Below are positions 1 to 5,308 of a stretch of 6,900 nt of DNA, in pieces. Below the pieces are notes generated by a model, which was not told where the DNA came from, searched no databases, and was given only the letters and a program-made list of their open reading frames with translations. The first letter of the stretch is position 1, and the number at the start of each line of letters is the position of its first letter. The position numbers and the translations under genes were made by a program. This DNA comes from Candidatus Aphodomonas merdavium (GTDB taxonomy: Bacteria > Bacillota > Clostridia > Christensenellales > Aristaeellaceae), in NCBI GenBank assembly GCA_018715585.1, contig DVLH01000248.1, positions 1-6,900 on the forward strand. Reading direction: 5' to 3'.

Positions 1-198
1 GCCTCTGCAAACCCGACGGCTTCCGCAAACCCGACGGCTTCCGCAAACCCGACGGCTTCCGCAAACCCGACGGCTTCCGCAAACCCGACGGCCTCTGCAA
101 ACCCGACGGCCTCCGCAAACCCGACGGCCTCCGCAAACCCGGCGCCTTCCGCAGACCCGGCGCCTTCCGCAGACCCGGCGGCTTCCGCAAACCCGGCG
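1..198 (+). repeat. 18-bp tandem repeat, 11 units
   Basis: Eleven contiguous 18-bp units run to position 198, consensus GCTTCCGCAAACCCGACG. Units 2-5 (19-90) are identical. Units 1 and 6 are identical to each other (GCCTCT start). Units 9 and 10 (145-180) are identical to each other and carry the AAC to GAC change. The array begins at or before the window edge. The unit length is a multiple of three, so copy-number change would lengthen or shorten the protein without a frameshift. There are no spacers, so this is not a CRISPR array. Confidence 0.95.
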
Positions 199-261
199 GC
201 CGATCCCGCCGCATCCCCGATACCCCAGGCCACCGAAAACCTAGCGTCCACAGCGTCTTAG
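1..261 (+). CDS. 3' end of a repeat-rich protein (ASANPT hexapeptide tail), partial
   Basis: The frame is open from the left edge to a TAG at 259-261 and gives 86 residues: eleven hexapeptides (mostly ASANPT, then ASANPA and PSADPA variants) and a 20-residue unique tail ending in NLASTAS. The start and any functional domain lie outside the window, so no function can be given. The tail has no hydrophobic anchor, LPXTG motif or charged sorting end. The plus frame is preferred because the T/C differences between units fall at third codon positions (GCT/GCC, TCC/TCT), because the frame ends in a stop just before a plus-oriented terminator-like hairpin, and because Ala/Pro/Ser/Thr low-complexity tails are common in bacterial envelope proteins. 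The repeat is open in other frames too. A minus-strand frame reading VGFAEA also keeps the T/C changes silent, but its possible GTG start near 250 lacks a ribosome binding site. Coding strand is therefore likely, not certain. Confidence 0.6.
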   Translation, partial: ASANPTASANPTASANPTASANPTASANPTASANPTASANPTASANPAPSADPAPSADPAASANPAADPAASPIPQATENLASTAS

Positions 262-320
262 GGCGGTTCCGGCACAACATAATCCCGCGTTTGCAAGCGG
301 GCACACCGCATACACCGGCC

Positions 321-351
321 GCGGGAAAGCGCGTGCTTTCCCGCCCGTTTT
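321..351 (+). terminator. Terminator-like hairpin between the repeat gene and citC
   Basis: A perfect 10-bp stem (GCGGGAAAGC at 321-330 against GCTTTCCCGC at 335-344) closes a GCGT loop. A TTTT run at 348-351 follows after three bases. The T run is short and slightly displaced, so termination may be partial. It sits 60 bp after the stop of the repeat gene and 31 bp before the citC start, so it could also work as an attenuator for read-through into citC. Confidence 0.55.
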
Positions 352-382
352 CCCCACGCGGCCGCAACCCGGAGGAACAATC

Positions 383-1423
383 GTGTATAGCATTGAAACC
401 ATCCCGCGCAAAAGCGTAAAGGCGATGGCGCGCGTGGAAGAGCTCCTGCATCGCGAGGGCATCCGGCTGGACCCAAACCTAGAGGAGACGGTCGGCGCGT
501 TTGACGAGGAAGGCGAGCTGGTCGCAACAGGTTCCGCGTTTGGGCGCACGTTGCGCTGCCTGGCCGTGGACAGCGCGCACCGCGGCGAAGGGCTGATGGC
601 GCTCATCGTGGGGGACCTGCTCAGCCGTCTGGCGTCGCGCGGCGTTTTGGACGTGTTCGTCTATACAAAGCCTGCCGCCGCCGAACAACTCATGCAGCTG
701 GGCTTCTACGAGATTGCGCGCGTCCCGGAAAAAATCGTCTTTTTGGAAAACAGACGCGATGCTTTTCCGAAATACCTACAACGGCTGGCCGTACAAAAGC
801 GGCCGGGCTTTTGTTCTGCCGTCGTCATGAACGCAAACCCCTTTACGCTGGGCCACTTGCGGCTATTGGAAACAGCCGCGCACCAGAGCGACTTCGTGCA
901 TTGCTTCATCGTCTCCGAGGATGTTTCGCTCGTTCCGTTCGATGTACGCATGCGGTTGGTGCGTGCGGGGGCGGCGAGCATTTCCAACATAGCGTTTTAT
1001 CCCTCCGGCGATTATATCATCAGTGCCGCAACTTTCCCTTCATATTTTCTCGCAGGCGAAGAGGAGACGGCGCGCATGCATGCGGCGCTGGACGCCGCCG
1101 TGTTTGCAAAGATTGCCCAGGCCATGGGCATAAGCGTGCGCTACGTTGGTGAAGAGCCTTTTTCACGCACCACGGCGATTTATAACGAAGCCCTCTGCGC
1201 CGGACTGCCGCCGCAGGGAGTGCACGTCCGCATCATCCCTCGGGCGAAGGATGAGACAGGCCAGGCCATCAGCGCCTCACAGGTGCGCCAGCTTCTGCAC
1301 GACGAAGGCCCCGACGCCATCCGCGGCCTGGTTCCCGAAAGCACATGGGCCTACTTTGCTTCCAATCAGGCCGCTCCCGTGCTGGAGCGGATCCGCGCTT
1401 GCAGCCATGTGCGCCACGATTAA
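383..1423 (+). CDS. citC: [Citrate (pro-3S)-lyase] ligase, CitC-like
   Basis: CitC uses ATP and acetate to acetylate the phosphoribosyl-dephospho-CoA prosthetic group on the acyl carrier subunit CitD, switching citrate lyase on in the cytosol. The 346-residue product has the family's length and two-part layout. Residues about 1-135 form a GNAT-like domain with an acetyl-CoA-site-like pattern around residues 61-75 (VDSAHRGEGLM). Residues about 140-340 form the nucleotidyltransferase domain, with NPFTLGH at 152-158 (HxGH-type ATP site) and ISASQVR at 296-302 (the ISxSxxR signature). The start is GTG, chosen because GGAGG at 371-375 lies 7 bases upstream and the GNAT domain begins soon after. 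No clear promoter is seen; a weak CATAAT at 278-283 has no good -35. None of citD, citE, citF, citX or citG is in the window, so either these lie elsewhere or this paralogue acts on another carrier. Confidence 0.88.
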   Translation: MYSIETIPRKSVKAMARVEELLHREGIRLDPNLEETVGAFDEEGELVATGSAFGRTLRCLAVDSAHRGEGLMALIVGDLLSRLASRGVLDVFVYTKPAAAEQLMQLGFYEIARVPEKIVFLENRRDAFPKYLQRLAVQKRPGFCSAVVMNANPFTLGHLRLLETAAHQSDFVHCFIVSEDVSLVPFDVRMRLVRAGAASISNIAFYPSGDYIISAATFPSYFLAGEEETARMHAALDAAVFAKIAQAMGISVRYVGEEPFSRTTAIYNEALCAGLPPQGVHVRIIPRAKDETGQAISASQVRQLLHDEGPDAIRGLVPESTWAYFASNQAAPVLERIRACSHVRHD

Positions 1424-1950
1424 TTGCACAGCCATCCCCGGCTTCGTAGCATGCTCCATCGTGTCTTTGGACAGGTTTTTCATGGTTTCCACTTAAAGCG
1501 CTACTTTGCGCGTTCTGACACCGTGTGCATTTATTTGTACCGCTGCTTCGCTCCATTCAAGCGTGCCGCTTCCCGCGCTGGGCGGCCCTTGCTGCGCCGG
1601 CATTGTAAACGCACGCCCGGGATTCCATGCGGCGTTTTAAAGGCCTTTGCCTTCCCGGTGGGCGGAGGGCGCCAGGGCGTATTCTCACCGCCATCCAACG
1701 CCTAGCATATCACCGTCTAAGCAAACACTCCCATTTTTCCGTTTCATCCTTTTCTTTCTTCCAGCTTTTCACGCCAGCACGCTCTTCCCGTGGGGAAAAA
1801 TCGCTTCCGGCCGGGAAACCGTCTTGCGCTTAGAAAAGCAGGTCCATTTCCCATCCGGACAAACTTCTGTCCGCCGCGCCCATCCTTCCAAACGGCTGCG
1901 CCGTTTGAAACACGCTGAAAAAAACCTCTGATGGATGCACTCCGGAAAGG
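1424..1950. other. About 500-bp stretch with no convincing gene
   Basis: Short open frames exist on both strands, but none has a ribosome binding site, a recognisable domain or gene-like composition. A GTG-started minus frame from 1492 overlaps the end of citC and lacks a ribosome binding site. Base composition shifts to pyrimidine-rich at about 1735-1770. Two small hairpins without T runs are visible: 1856-1873 (CGGACA/TGTCCG, 6 bp) and 1889-1907 (CAAACGGC/GCCGTTTG, 8 bp). No clear terminator for citC is seen. It may be decayed coding sequence or a non-coding RNA locus, but nothing visible supports either. Confidence 0.5.
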
Positions 1951-1990
1951 AAAAAGGCCGCCGCGCAACGTTTGTTACGCAGCAGCCTTT
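1951..1990 (-). terminator. Rho-independent terminator of the cysteine-cluster protein gene
   Basis: Read on the minus strand, a 17-bp stem (1974-1990 with 1953-1969) closes an AAAC loop and is followed by a T run (AAAAA at 1951-1955 on the plus strand, partly in the stem). Four positions pair as G-U only in the minus-strand RNA and would be C-A mismatches in the plus-strand RNA, which fixes the direction. It lies about 60 bp past the stop codon of the minus-strand gene. Confidence 0.9.
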
Positions 1991-2048
1991 GTCGCTTGCA
2001 ACCTTTCGCACACAACGGCACTAATTTCTTTGCATTGTTTTCCCCCAA

Positions 2049-2642
2049 TTAGCGGGAAAAAACAGCATGGAGCCAATCAAAAAGCGATTCCTTATGGATC
2101 GGCTCTTCAGGCGCTTCCGGCTTCTCCGGCGCGGCGGCATTCGGCTCGGCAGGGCCCTTTTCCTCCTGAGCGGCAGCCTGCACCTTTTCAGCCGTCTCCG
2201 GTTTGGCAGCGAGCTGCGGCTTTTCGGCCTTCTCGGCCTCTTCCGTCTTGGCAGCGGGTTCCGCCGGCTTCTCGGCCTCTTCCAGCCAAGCAGCAGGATT
2301 TGGCTTCTCAGCATCTTCCGGCCAGGCGGCAGGCTTTGACGTTACGACGTCATCATCCGCTTCAACCTCATCCTCCCACGGCGTATAATCATATTCCTGC
2401 CAACGGCGATGAAGGCGTCCGTCGTCCCAACCGTCCTCTTGATCGTCTTCGTTCCAGCGCCAGCATCCATCCCAATAGCGCTCGCAATTACCACAGCAGC
2501 CACAAGCACAACACCCGCAGCAGCAACCACAGCCGTTATTGACTCTATGGTGGCCCCGGCTGGCGAACGCCGGAACGGCCGTCATCGTCAGCAGCGTGCA
2601 AACAATCATAAACCATACGAGGGTTCTTTTGCTCTTTCTCAA
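2049..2642 (-). CDS. Secreted cysteine-cluster protein with Ala/Glu/Lys/Pro-rich tail, function unknown
   Basis: I do not recognise this 197-residue protein. Residues 1-27 form a classic signal peptide: MRKSKR, a hydrophobic core and VPAFA before the predicted cleavage, with no lipobox. Ten cysteines fall between residues 38 and 53, spaced by Gly, Ala or Asn (C, CCC, CC, C, CC, C), with an eleventh at 60. Residues 57-100 are rich in Trp, Asp and Glu. Residues 103-153 contain imperfect repeats of the type PAAWxE(D/E)AEKP. The tail ends in an amphipathic-looking SLFDWLHAVFSR. TTG at 2640-2642 is the chosen start: GGAGG at 2650-2654 lies 7 bases upstream and the signal peptide then starts directly. 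An in-frame ATG at 2702 would add 20 residues but sits only a few bases from the likely transcription start with no ribosome binding site. The gene is monocistronic, with its own promoter and terminator. Metal binding, disulfide crosslinking or a spore or envelope structural role are possible but not shown. Confidence 0.82.
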   Translation of the reverse strand: MRKSKRTLVWFMIVCTLLTMTAVPAFASRGHHRVNNGCGCCCGCCACGCCGNCERYWDGCWRWNEDDQEDGWDDGRLHRRWQEYDYTPWEDEVEADDDVVTSKPAAWPEDAEKPNPAAWLEEAEKPAEPAAKTEEAEKAEKPQLAAKPETAEKVQAAAQEEKGPAEPNAAAPEKPEAPEEPIHKESLFDWLHAVFSR

Positions 2643-2712
2643 CGGCAATCCTCCTCTCATGACGGGCACAATCGATTTTAGTGCGTCGCGCTGCCCCATC
2701 ATTTATTTTTAT

Positions 2713-2741
2713 ATTATACAACAGTTTTGCCGCAAAGGGAA
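2713..2741 (-). promoter_or_regulatory. Promoter of the cysteine-cluster protein gene
   Basis: A perfect -10 TATAAT occupies 2713-2718 on the minus strand. The best -35 at 17-bp spacing is TTCCCT (2736-2741), only 3 of 6 matches, so the promoter may need an activator or rely on the -10. Transcription would begin near 2706, giving a leader of roughly 65 bases before the TTG start. Confidence 0.6.
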
Positions 2742-2792
2742 CCTTTGGAAAAATACCGGCCGAAAAAATACTCCGCAGTAGAGCAGCAAAAG

Positions 2793-2828
2793 AAAAAATC
2801 CCGGAAACGAATGTTTCCGGGATTTTTT
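2793..2828 (-). terminator. tRNA-Arg terminator, symmetrical hairpin
   Basis: A perfect 16-bp inverted repeat (2793-2808 with 2813-2828) has a 4-base loop. The core is TCCCGGAAAC paired with GTTTCCGGGA, flanked by six A and six T, so it can stop transcription in both directions. It begins 6 bases past the tRNA 3' end and isolates the tRNA from the minus-strand gene to the left. No plus-strand gene enters it from the left. Confidence 0.93.
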
Positions 2829-2834
2829 ATATCC

Positions 2835-2908
2835 TGTGCCCGACTGGATTCGAACCAGCGGCCTTCAGAGTCGGAGTCTGACACTCTATCCAGCTGAGCT
2901 ACGGGCAC
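2835..2908 (-). tRNA. tRNA-Arg, anticodon CCG
   Basis: The 74-base minus-strand sequence folds as a full cloverleaf. The acceptor stem GTGCCCG/CGGGCAC has 7 of 7 pairs and a discriminator A. The D arm is GCTC/GAGT with one G-U pair. The anticodon stem TCAGA/TCTGA encloses loop CTCCGAC, giving anticodon CCG (complement of 2872-2874), which reads CGG. The T arm is GCTGG-TTCGAAT-CCAGT. CCA is not encoded: GGAT follows the discriminator, so CCA must be added after transcription. Transcription starts from the promoter at 2926-2954 and stops at the hairpin at 2793-2828, making this a one-gene unit. Confidence 0.96.
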
Positions 2909-2925
2909 ATGCAAACGCAAAGGAT

Positions 2926-2954
2926 ATTATAATACGCCTTTAATCTCCTGTCAA
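2926..2954 (-). promoter_or_regulatory. Consensus sigma-A type promoter of tRNA-Arg
   Basis: On the minus strand, TTGACA (2949-2954) and TATAAT (2926-2931) are both perfect and separated by 17 bp. The -10 ends 17 bp before the tRNA 5' end at 2908, so transcription starts about 10 bases upstream of the mature tRNA. Such strength is typical of stable RNA genes. Confidence 0.93.
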
Positions 2955-2982
2955 GCGACAGCCAGCCCAGCCGTATTGCCGT

Positions 2983-3011
2983 TTGACAGCGCGGGCCGCA
3001 TGCGGGATAAT
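2983..3011 (+). promoter_or_regulatory. Promoter of the membrane-hairpin protein gene
   Basis: TTGACA (2983-2988) and GATAAT (3006-3011) are separated by 17 bp, so 11 of 12 consensus positions match. Transcription would start near 3018. It is arranged back-to-back with the tRNA promoter, with 28 bp between the two -35 boxes. Its position rules out the longer reading of the downstream frame, which would begin with the TTG of this -35. Confidence 0.85.
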
Positions 3012-3057
3012 AGGAGAAAACGACCGCGCCGTAAGGCGACGAAAAAGGATGAAAACA

Positions 3058-4113
3058 ATGAACAAAACCGCCAAAGGCCTCCAACGCTCTTCCACCCCTG
3101 AACAATCGCTGCGCAGTTTCCTGCGCACAGCGGCGCAAAAGCGCCATACGCTCGTCTCTCTCATCAGCCTTGCCGTTTTTGCCGTCAGCGGCTGTCTGGG
3201 ATTGATCCCCACCCTCTCGCTGGGCATTGCATACCTGTTGATGATTTGCTTCGTTGCCGGGGCGATGGCTGCCGCCACGTTCGGTTTCCTGGCATTCTTT
3301 GGAGGACGGACGCTGCGCGCCTCCATGCGGCGCATTGCCGCAAACGGCGGCGCACAGGCCGCATGGGACGCGCTGTGCCGGGCGAAAACGCTTTGCGGCG
3401 GCCCCATTCTGCTGAGCGAAACGTTCCTGTTTGCCAAGGGGATGGGCGTCGCCGCCCCTTTGAGCGCGCTGCGCTCCGTCCGGCTGCAAGCCGTCTCCGG
3501 CAAAAACCAGGACGTTTTTGCCGATTTGTATCTGACGCTTGCGGGCGAAAAGCGCGAGGTATTGGCGATGCGCGAAGAAGTAGGCTTCATCAACCGCGGC
3601 CGCTGCGAGCGGGCCGCAGCATTCCTGCGCAGCGTGATCGAAAATGGCGGCAAATTGCCGCAAACACAGGACGATGTGCAGAAAAACGCGCAGGGCGCCG
3701 CGCGCGCCTCCGCCAAAGAGCTGCGCACGCTCTTGGCGTCGCTGGGCGAACAGGGCCTGCCCGGCAAACGGAACTACTCGCTCTGGCTGCGCGATAAAAA
3801 CGCGCCGGAAGCCGGCGGAATCGCCGTGCAACGCCTAAGCGACAACCGCCTGGCGCTCTGCGGCGATGCAGCCACGTTCGCTGCGCTCCTGCCCTCGCAG
3901 CCGGGAGAGGACGTCCCCAGCGCCCAGGGCGTTGTGCGGGCGCTTGCGCGGGAAAAAGCCGCTGCACTCGCACGGGAACTGCCGTCCCTTGCCTTCGTGC
4001 TGGAAGAAACGCGCGAAAACGGCAGCGCGCGTGTCTACCGCCTCACACCCGAACAGCTGCTTCAGCTGGAGAAGTATCTGCGCGAGTCCGGCCGGATGCC
4101 TACAGCGCAATAG
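3058..4113 (+). CDS. Unrecognised protein with two-helix membrane hairpin
   Basis: I cannot assign this 351-residue protein to a family. Residues 1-30 are basic and polar. Two hydrophobic segments follow at about 31-50 and 55-82, joined by a short turn around Pro51, so both ends should face the cytosol (KRH before the first, R84 and R87 after the second). The remaining 265 residues are soluble, rich in Ala, Arg and Leu, with Glu/Arg-rich helical stretches and a repeated L/A-RE-K pattern. ATG at 3058 is preferred because AAAGGA lies about 8 bases upstream; ATG at 3049 sits directly against that site. Starts further upstream overlap the promoter. Composition matches its neighbours. The stop overlaps the end of the convergent HAD gene by 14 bp. 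A lineage-specific membrane-anchored protein is the most that can be said. Confidence 0.8.
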   Translation: MNKTAKGLQRSSTPEQSLRSFLRTAAQKRHTLVSLISLAVFAVSGCLGLIPTLSLGIAYLLMICFVAGAMAAATFGFLAFFGGRTLRASMRRIAANGGAQAAWDALCRAKTLCGGPILLSETFLFAKGMGVAAPLSALRSVRLQAVSGKNQDVFADLYLTLAGEKREVLAMREEVGFINRGRCERAAAFLRSVIENGGKLPQTQDDVQKNAQGAARASAKELRTLLASLGEQGLPGKRNYSLWLRDKNAPEAGGIAVQRLSDNRLALCGDAATFAALLPSQPGEDVPSAQGVVRALAREKAAALARELPSLAFVLEETRENGSARVYRLTPEQLLQLEKYLRESGRMPTAQ

Positions 4114-4756
4114 GCTGCGATTTCCCCGTGAGGGCGCAGAGTAGCGTTTTCGGCGTATCAAAAATTGCGTCAAACGCAGCGCCGCCCTCGCGGGCATAGC
4201 CGAATCCCGCCCCGAGCGCCGCAAGGCCGTTTTGATGCGCCGCAACGACGTCTTTGACGCTGTCGCCCACGACTGCGCTGCGCCCGCGGCAAAGGCGGCG
4301 CACCATATCCGTTTTATCCAGTTCGCCACAGGCAATCTCCCGAAAAAACGGCAGGATCCCTCCGATGCCAAGGCATCCCTCTACGTGCGCGCGCGTCGCC
4401 GTGCTGGCGATGACGAGCCGTATCCCCGCGTCCTGCAAGCACCGGAGCATCGGCACAACGCCGTCAAACAATATTTTTTCCCCAAGCGTCCGGCCAATCG
4501 CCAGCTCCCCCGCTTCCACAAGCGCTTCAATCCGTCTGCGCTGGCGCTCGTCCGCCTCCGGATAAAGCGCCCGGTAAAACTCCTCGTTGCCAAATCCTAT
4601 CGCCGGCAAAATCTCCTCGCGCGAAAGAACACGCAAGCCGCACTGCGGCGCATGTGCGGCAATGGCCCCCACCGTCATGCACAGCGTATCTACGAGCGTG
4701 CCGTCCATATCAAAGATGACCGTCTCATACGGCACGCCGCCTGCAACATTTGGCAT
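4100..4756 (-). CDS. HAD-family hydrolase, phosphoglycolate phosphatase/PpaX-like
   Basis: This is a cytosolic phosphatase of the haloacid dehalogenase superfamily, 218 residues, the usual size for the PGP/beta-phosphoglucomutase-like branch. Motif I is DMDGTLVDT at 16-24, with Asp16 the nucleophile and Asp18 the acid/base. Motif II is Ser118 in VIAST, motif III Lys148 in DKTD, and motif IV GDSVKD at 164-169 with Asp165 and Asp169 binding magnesium. Residues about 25-95 form the helical cap that sets substrate choice. All catalytic residues are present, so it should be active. The substrate cannot be read from sequence; phosphoglycolate, pyrophosphate and sugar phosphates are all seen in relatives. 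The ATG start is supported by GGAGG at 4765-4769, 8 bases upstream. The gene has its own promoter and its end overlaps the convergent neighbour by 14 bp, with no terminator hairpin seen between them. Confidence 0.9.
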   Translation of the reverse strand: MPNVAGGVPYETVIFDMDGTLVDTLCMTVGAIAAHAPQCGLRVLSREEILPAIGFGNEEFYRALYPEADERQRRRIEALVEAGELAIGRTLGEKILFDGVVPMLRCLQDAGIRLVIASTATRAHVEGCLGIGGILPFFREIACGELDKTDMVRRLCRGRSAVVGDSVKDVVAAHQNGLAALGAGFGYAREGGAAFDAIFDTPKTLLCALTGKSQPIAL

Positions 4757-4783
4757 CCGTCAAACCTCCAAACATTTTTTAGC

Positions 4784-4812
4784 ATTATACAGCAGCGCAG
4801 CCGGTGGGTAAA
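4784..4812 (-). promoter_or_regulatory. Promoter of the HAD hydrolase gene
   Basis: On the minus strand, TATAAT (4784-4789) is perfect. TTTACC (4807-4812) at 17-bp spacing matches the -35 consensus at 4 of 6 positions. The leader to the ATG at 4756 would be about 20 bases. It diverges from the Asp23-fakA promoter, with about 45 bp between the -35 boxes. Confidence 0.72.
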
Positions 4813-4857
4813 GCATGGAAAAAACAGGCACAATAAGTCCCAGTGGCGCATGCGCGC

Positions 4858-4886
4858 TTGCAAGGCGCGCGCAAATGCGCTATACT
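4858..4886 (+). promoter_or_regulatory. Promoter of the Asp23-fakA operon, with an overlapping dyad
   Basis: TTGCAA (4858-4863) and TATACT (4881-4886) are spaced by 17 bp. An inverted repeat flanks and overlaps the -35: left arm GCGCATGCGCGC (4846-4857), right arm GCGCGCA (4867-4873) plus TGCGC (4876-4880), with an AA bulge. It ends exactly at the -10. It could be an operator, or only a by-product of GC-rich sequence. Confidence 0.65.
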
Positions 4887-4936
4887 GTAATTTGGGTGAG
4901 GGCGCTGGCAGCCTTTTCCCTAAAGGAGGATATCCT

Positions 4937-5290
4937 ATGGAGTGCAAAATCACAAACGATTATGGCACGATTTCAATTACGGAGGACGTGCTGCTGCGCA
5001 TGGCCGGATATGCCACCCTGGAATGTTACGGCATCGTGGCAATGAGCTCCAAACGCGCCAAGGACGGCATCGTCGAATGGCTGGGCCGCGAAAACCTTAC
5101 CCGCGGCGTACAGCTGCGCCTAACGGACGACGGGAGCATGGATATCGACCTGTTCATCGTCGTCGAATACGGCATCTCCATCGTAACGGTATGCAACAAC
5201 ATTGTGGACACCGTCAAGTATAAGCTTGAGTCCATGACGGGCGCAAAAGTCCGGCGCATTTCGATCTCGGTGGAAGGAATTCGCATATAA
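4937..5290 (+). CDS. yloU: Asp23/Gls24 family protein, YloU-like
   Basis: This small cytosolic protein (117 residues; B. subtilis YloU is of similar length) belongs to the Asp23/Gls24 (DUF322) family. The family signature is visible from the start: G-TISITEDVLLRMAGYATLECYGIVAM at about residues 10-36, then a short helix and two beta strands (LTDDGSMDIDLFIVVEYG and the C-terminal VRRISISVEGI). The molecular role is not settled; relatives have been linked to envelope stress and to a membrane-associated pool in staphylococci. ATG at 4937 is set by AAAGGAGG at 4922-4929, 7 bases upstream. The stop is 18 bp before the fakA start, so the two are surely cotranscribed, the same order as yloU-yloV in B. 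subtilis. A longer upstream reading of this frame runs through the promoter and is not real. Confidence 0.92.
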   Translation: MECKITNDYGTISITEDVLLRMAGYATLECYGIVAMSSKRAKDGIVEWLGRENLTRGVQLRLTDDGSMDIDLFIVVEYGISIVTVCNNIVDTVKYKLESMTGAKVRRISISVEGIRI

Positions 5291-5308
5291 ACGAAGGAGG
5301 CTGTCGCA

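Noticed and set aside
1..198. Possible CRISPR array
   Set aside because: The 18-bp units are directly contiguous with no spacers and keep an open reading frame.
1277..1492. 71-residue minus-strand frame beginning METMKNLSK
   Set aside because: The start is GTG with no ribosome binding site, most of its length is antisense to citC, and its end is low-quality sequence with no domain.
1889..1907. Candidate terminator hairpin CAAACGGC/GCCGTTTG
   Set aside because: No T run follows on either strand.
1931..2542. 203-residue plus-strand frame rich in His, Pro and Ser
   Set aside because: It is antisense to the cysteine-cluster gene, has no ribosome binding site and runs through that gene's terminator. 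The minus strand has a promoter, ribosome binding site, signal peptide and terminator.
2983..3057. TTG at 2983 as start of the membrane-hairpin protein
   Set aside because: This TTG is the first codon of the -35 box TTGACA, so the transcript begins downstream of it.
2899..3831. 310-residue minus-strand frame
   Set aside because: It overlaps the tRNA promoter and is antisense to the membrane-hairpin gene, whose promoter, start and membrane segments are all convincing. It has no domain or ribosome binding site.
4232..4936. Upstream extension of the Asp23-family frame to a 352-residue protein
   Set aside because: The extension is antisense to the HAD gene with all its catalytic motifs and crosses the divergent promoters. 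The ribosome binding site at 4922-4929 fixes the start at 4937.
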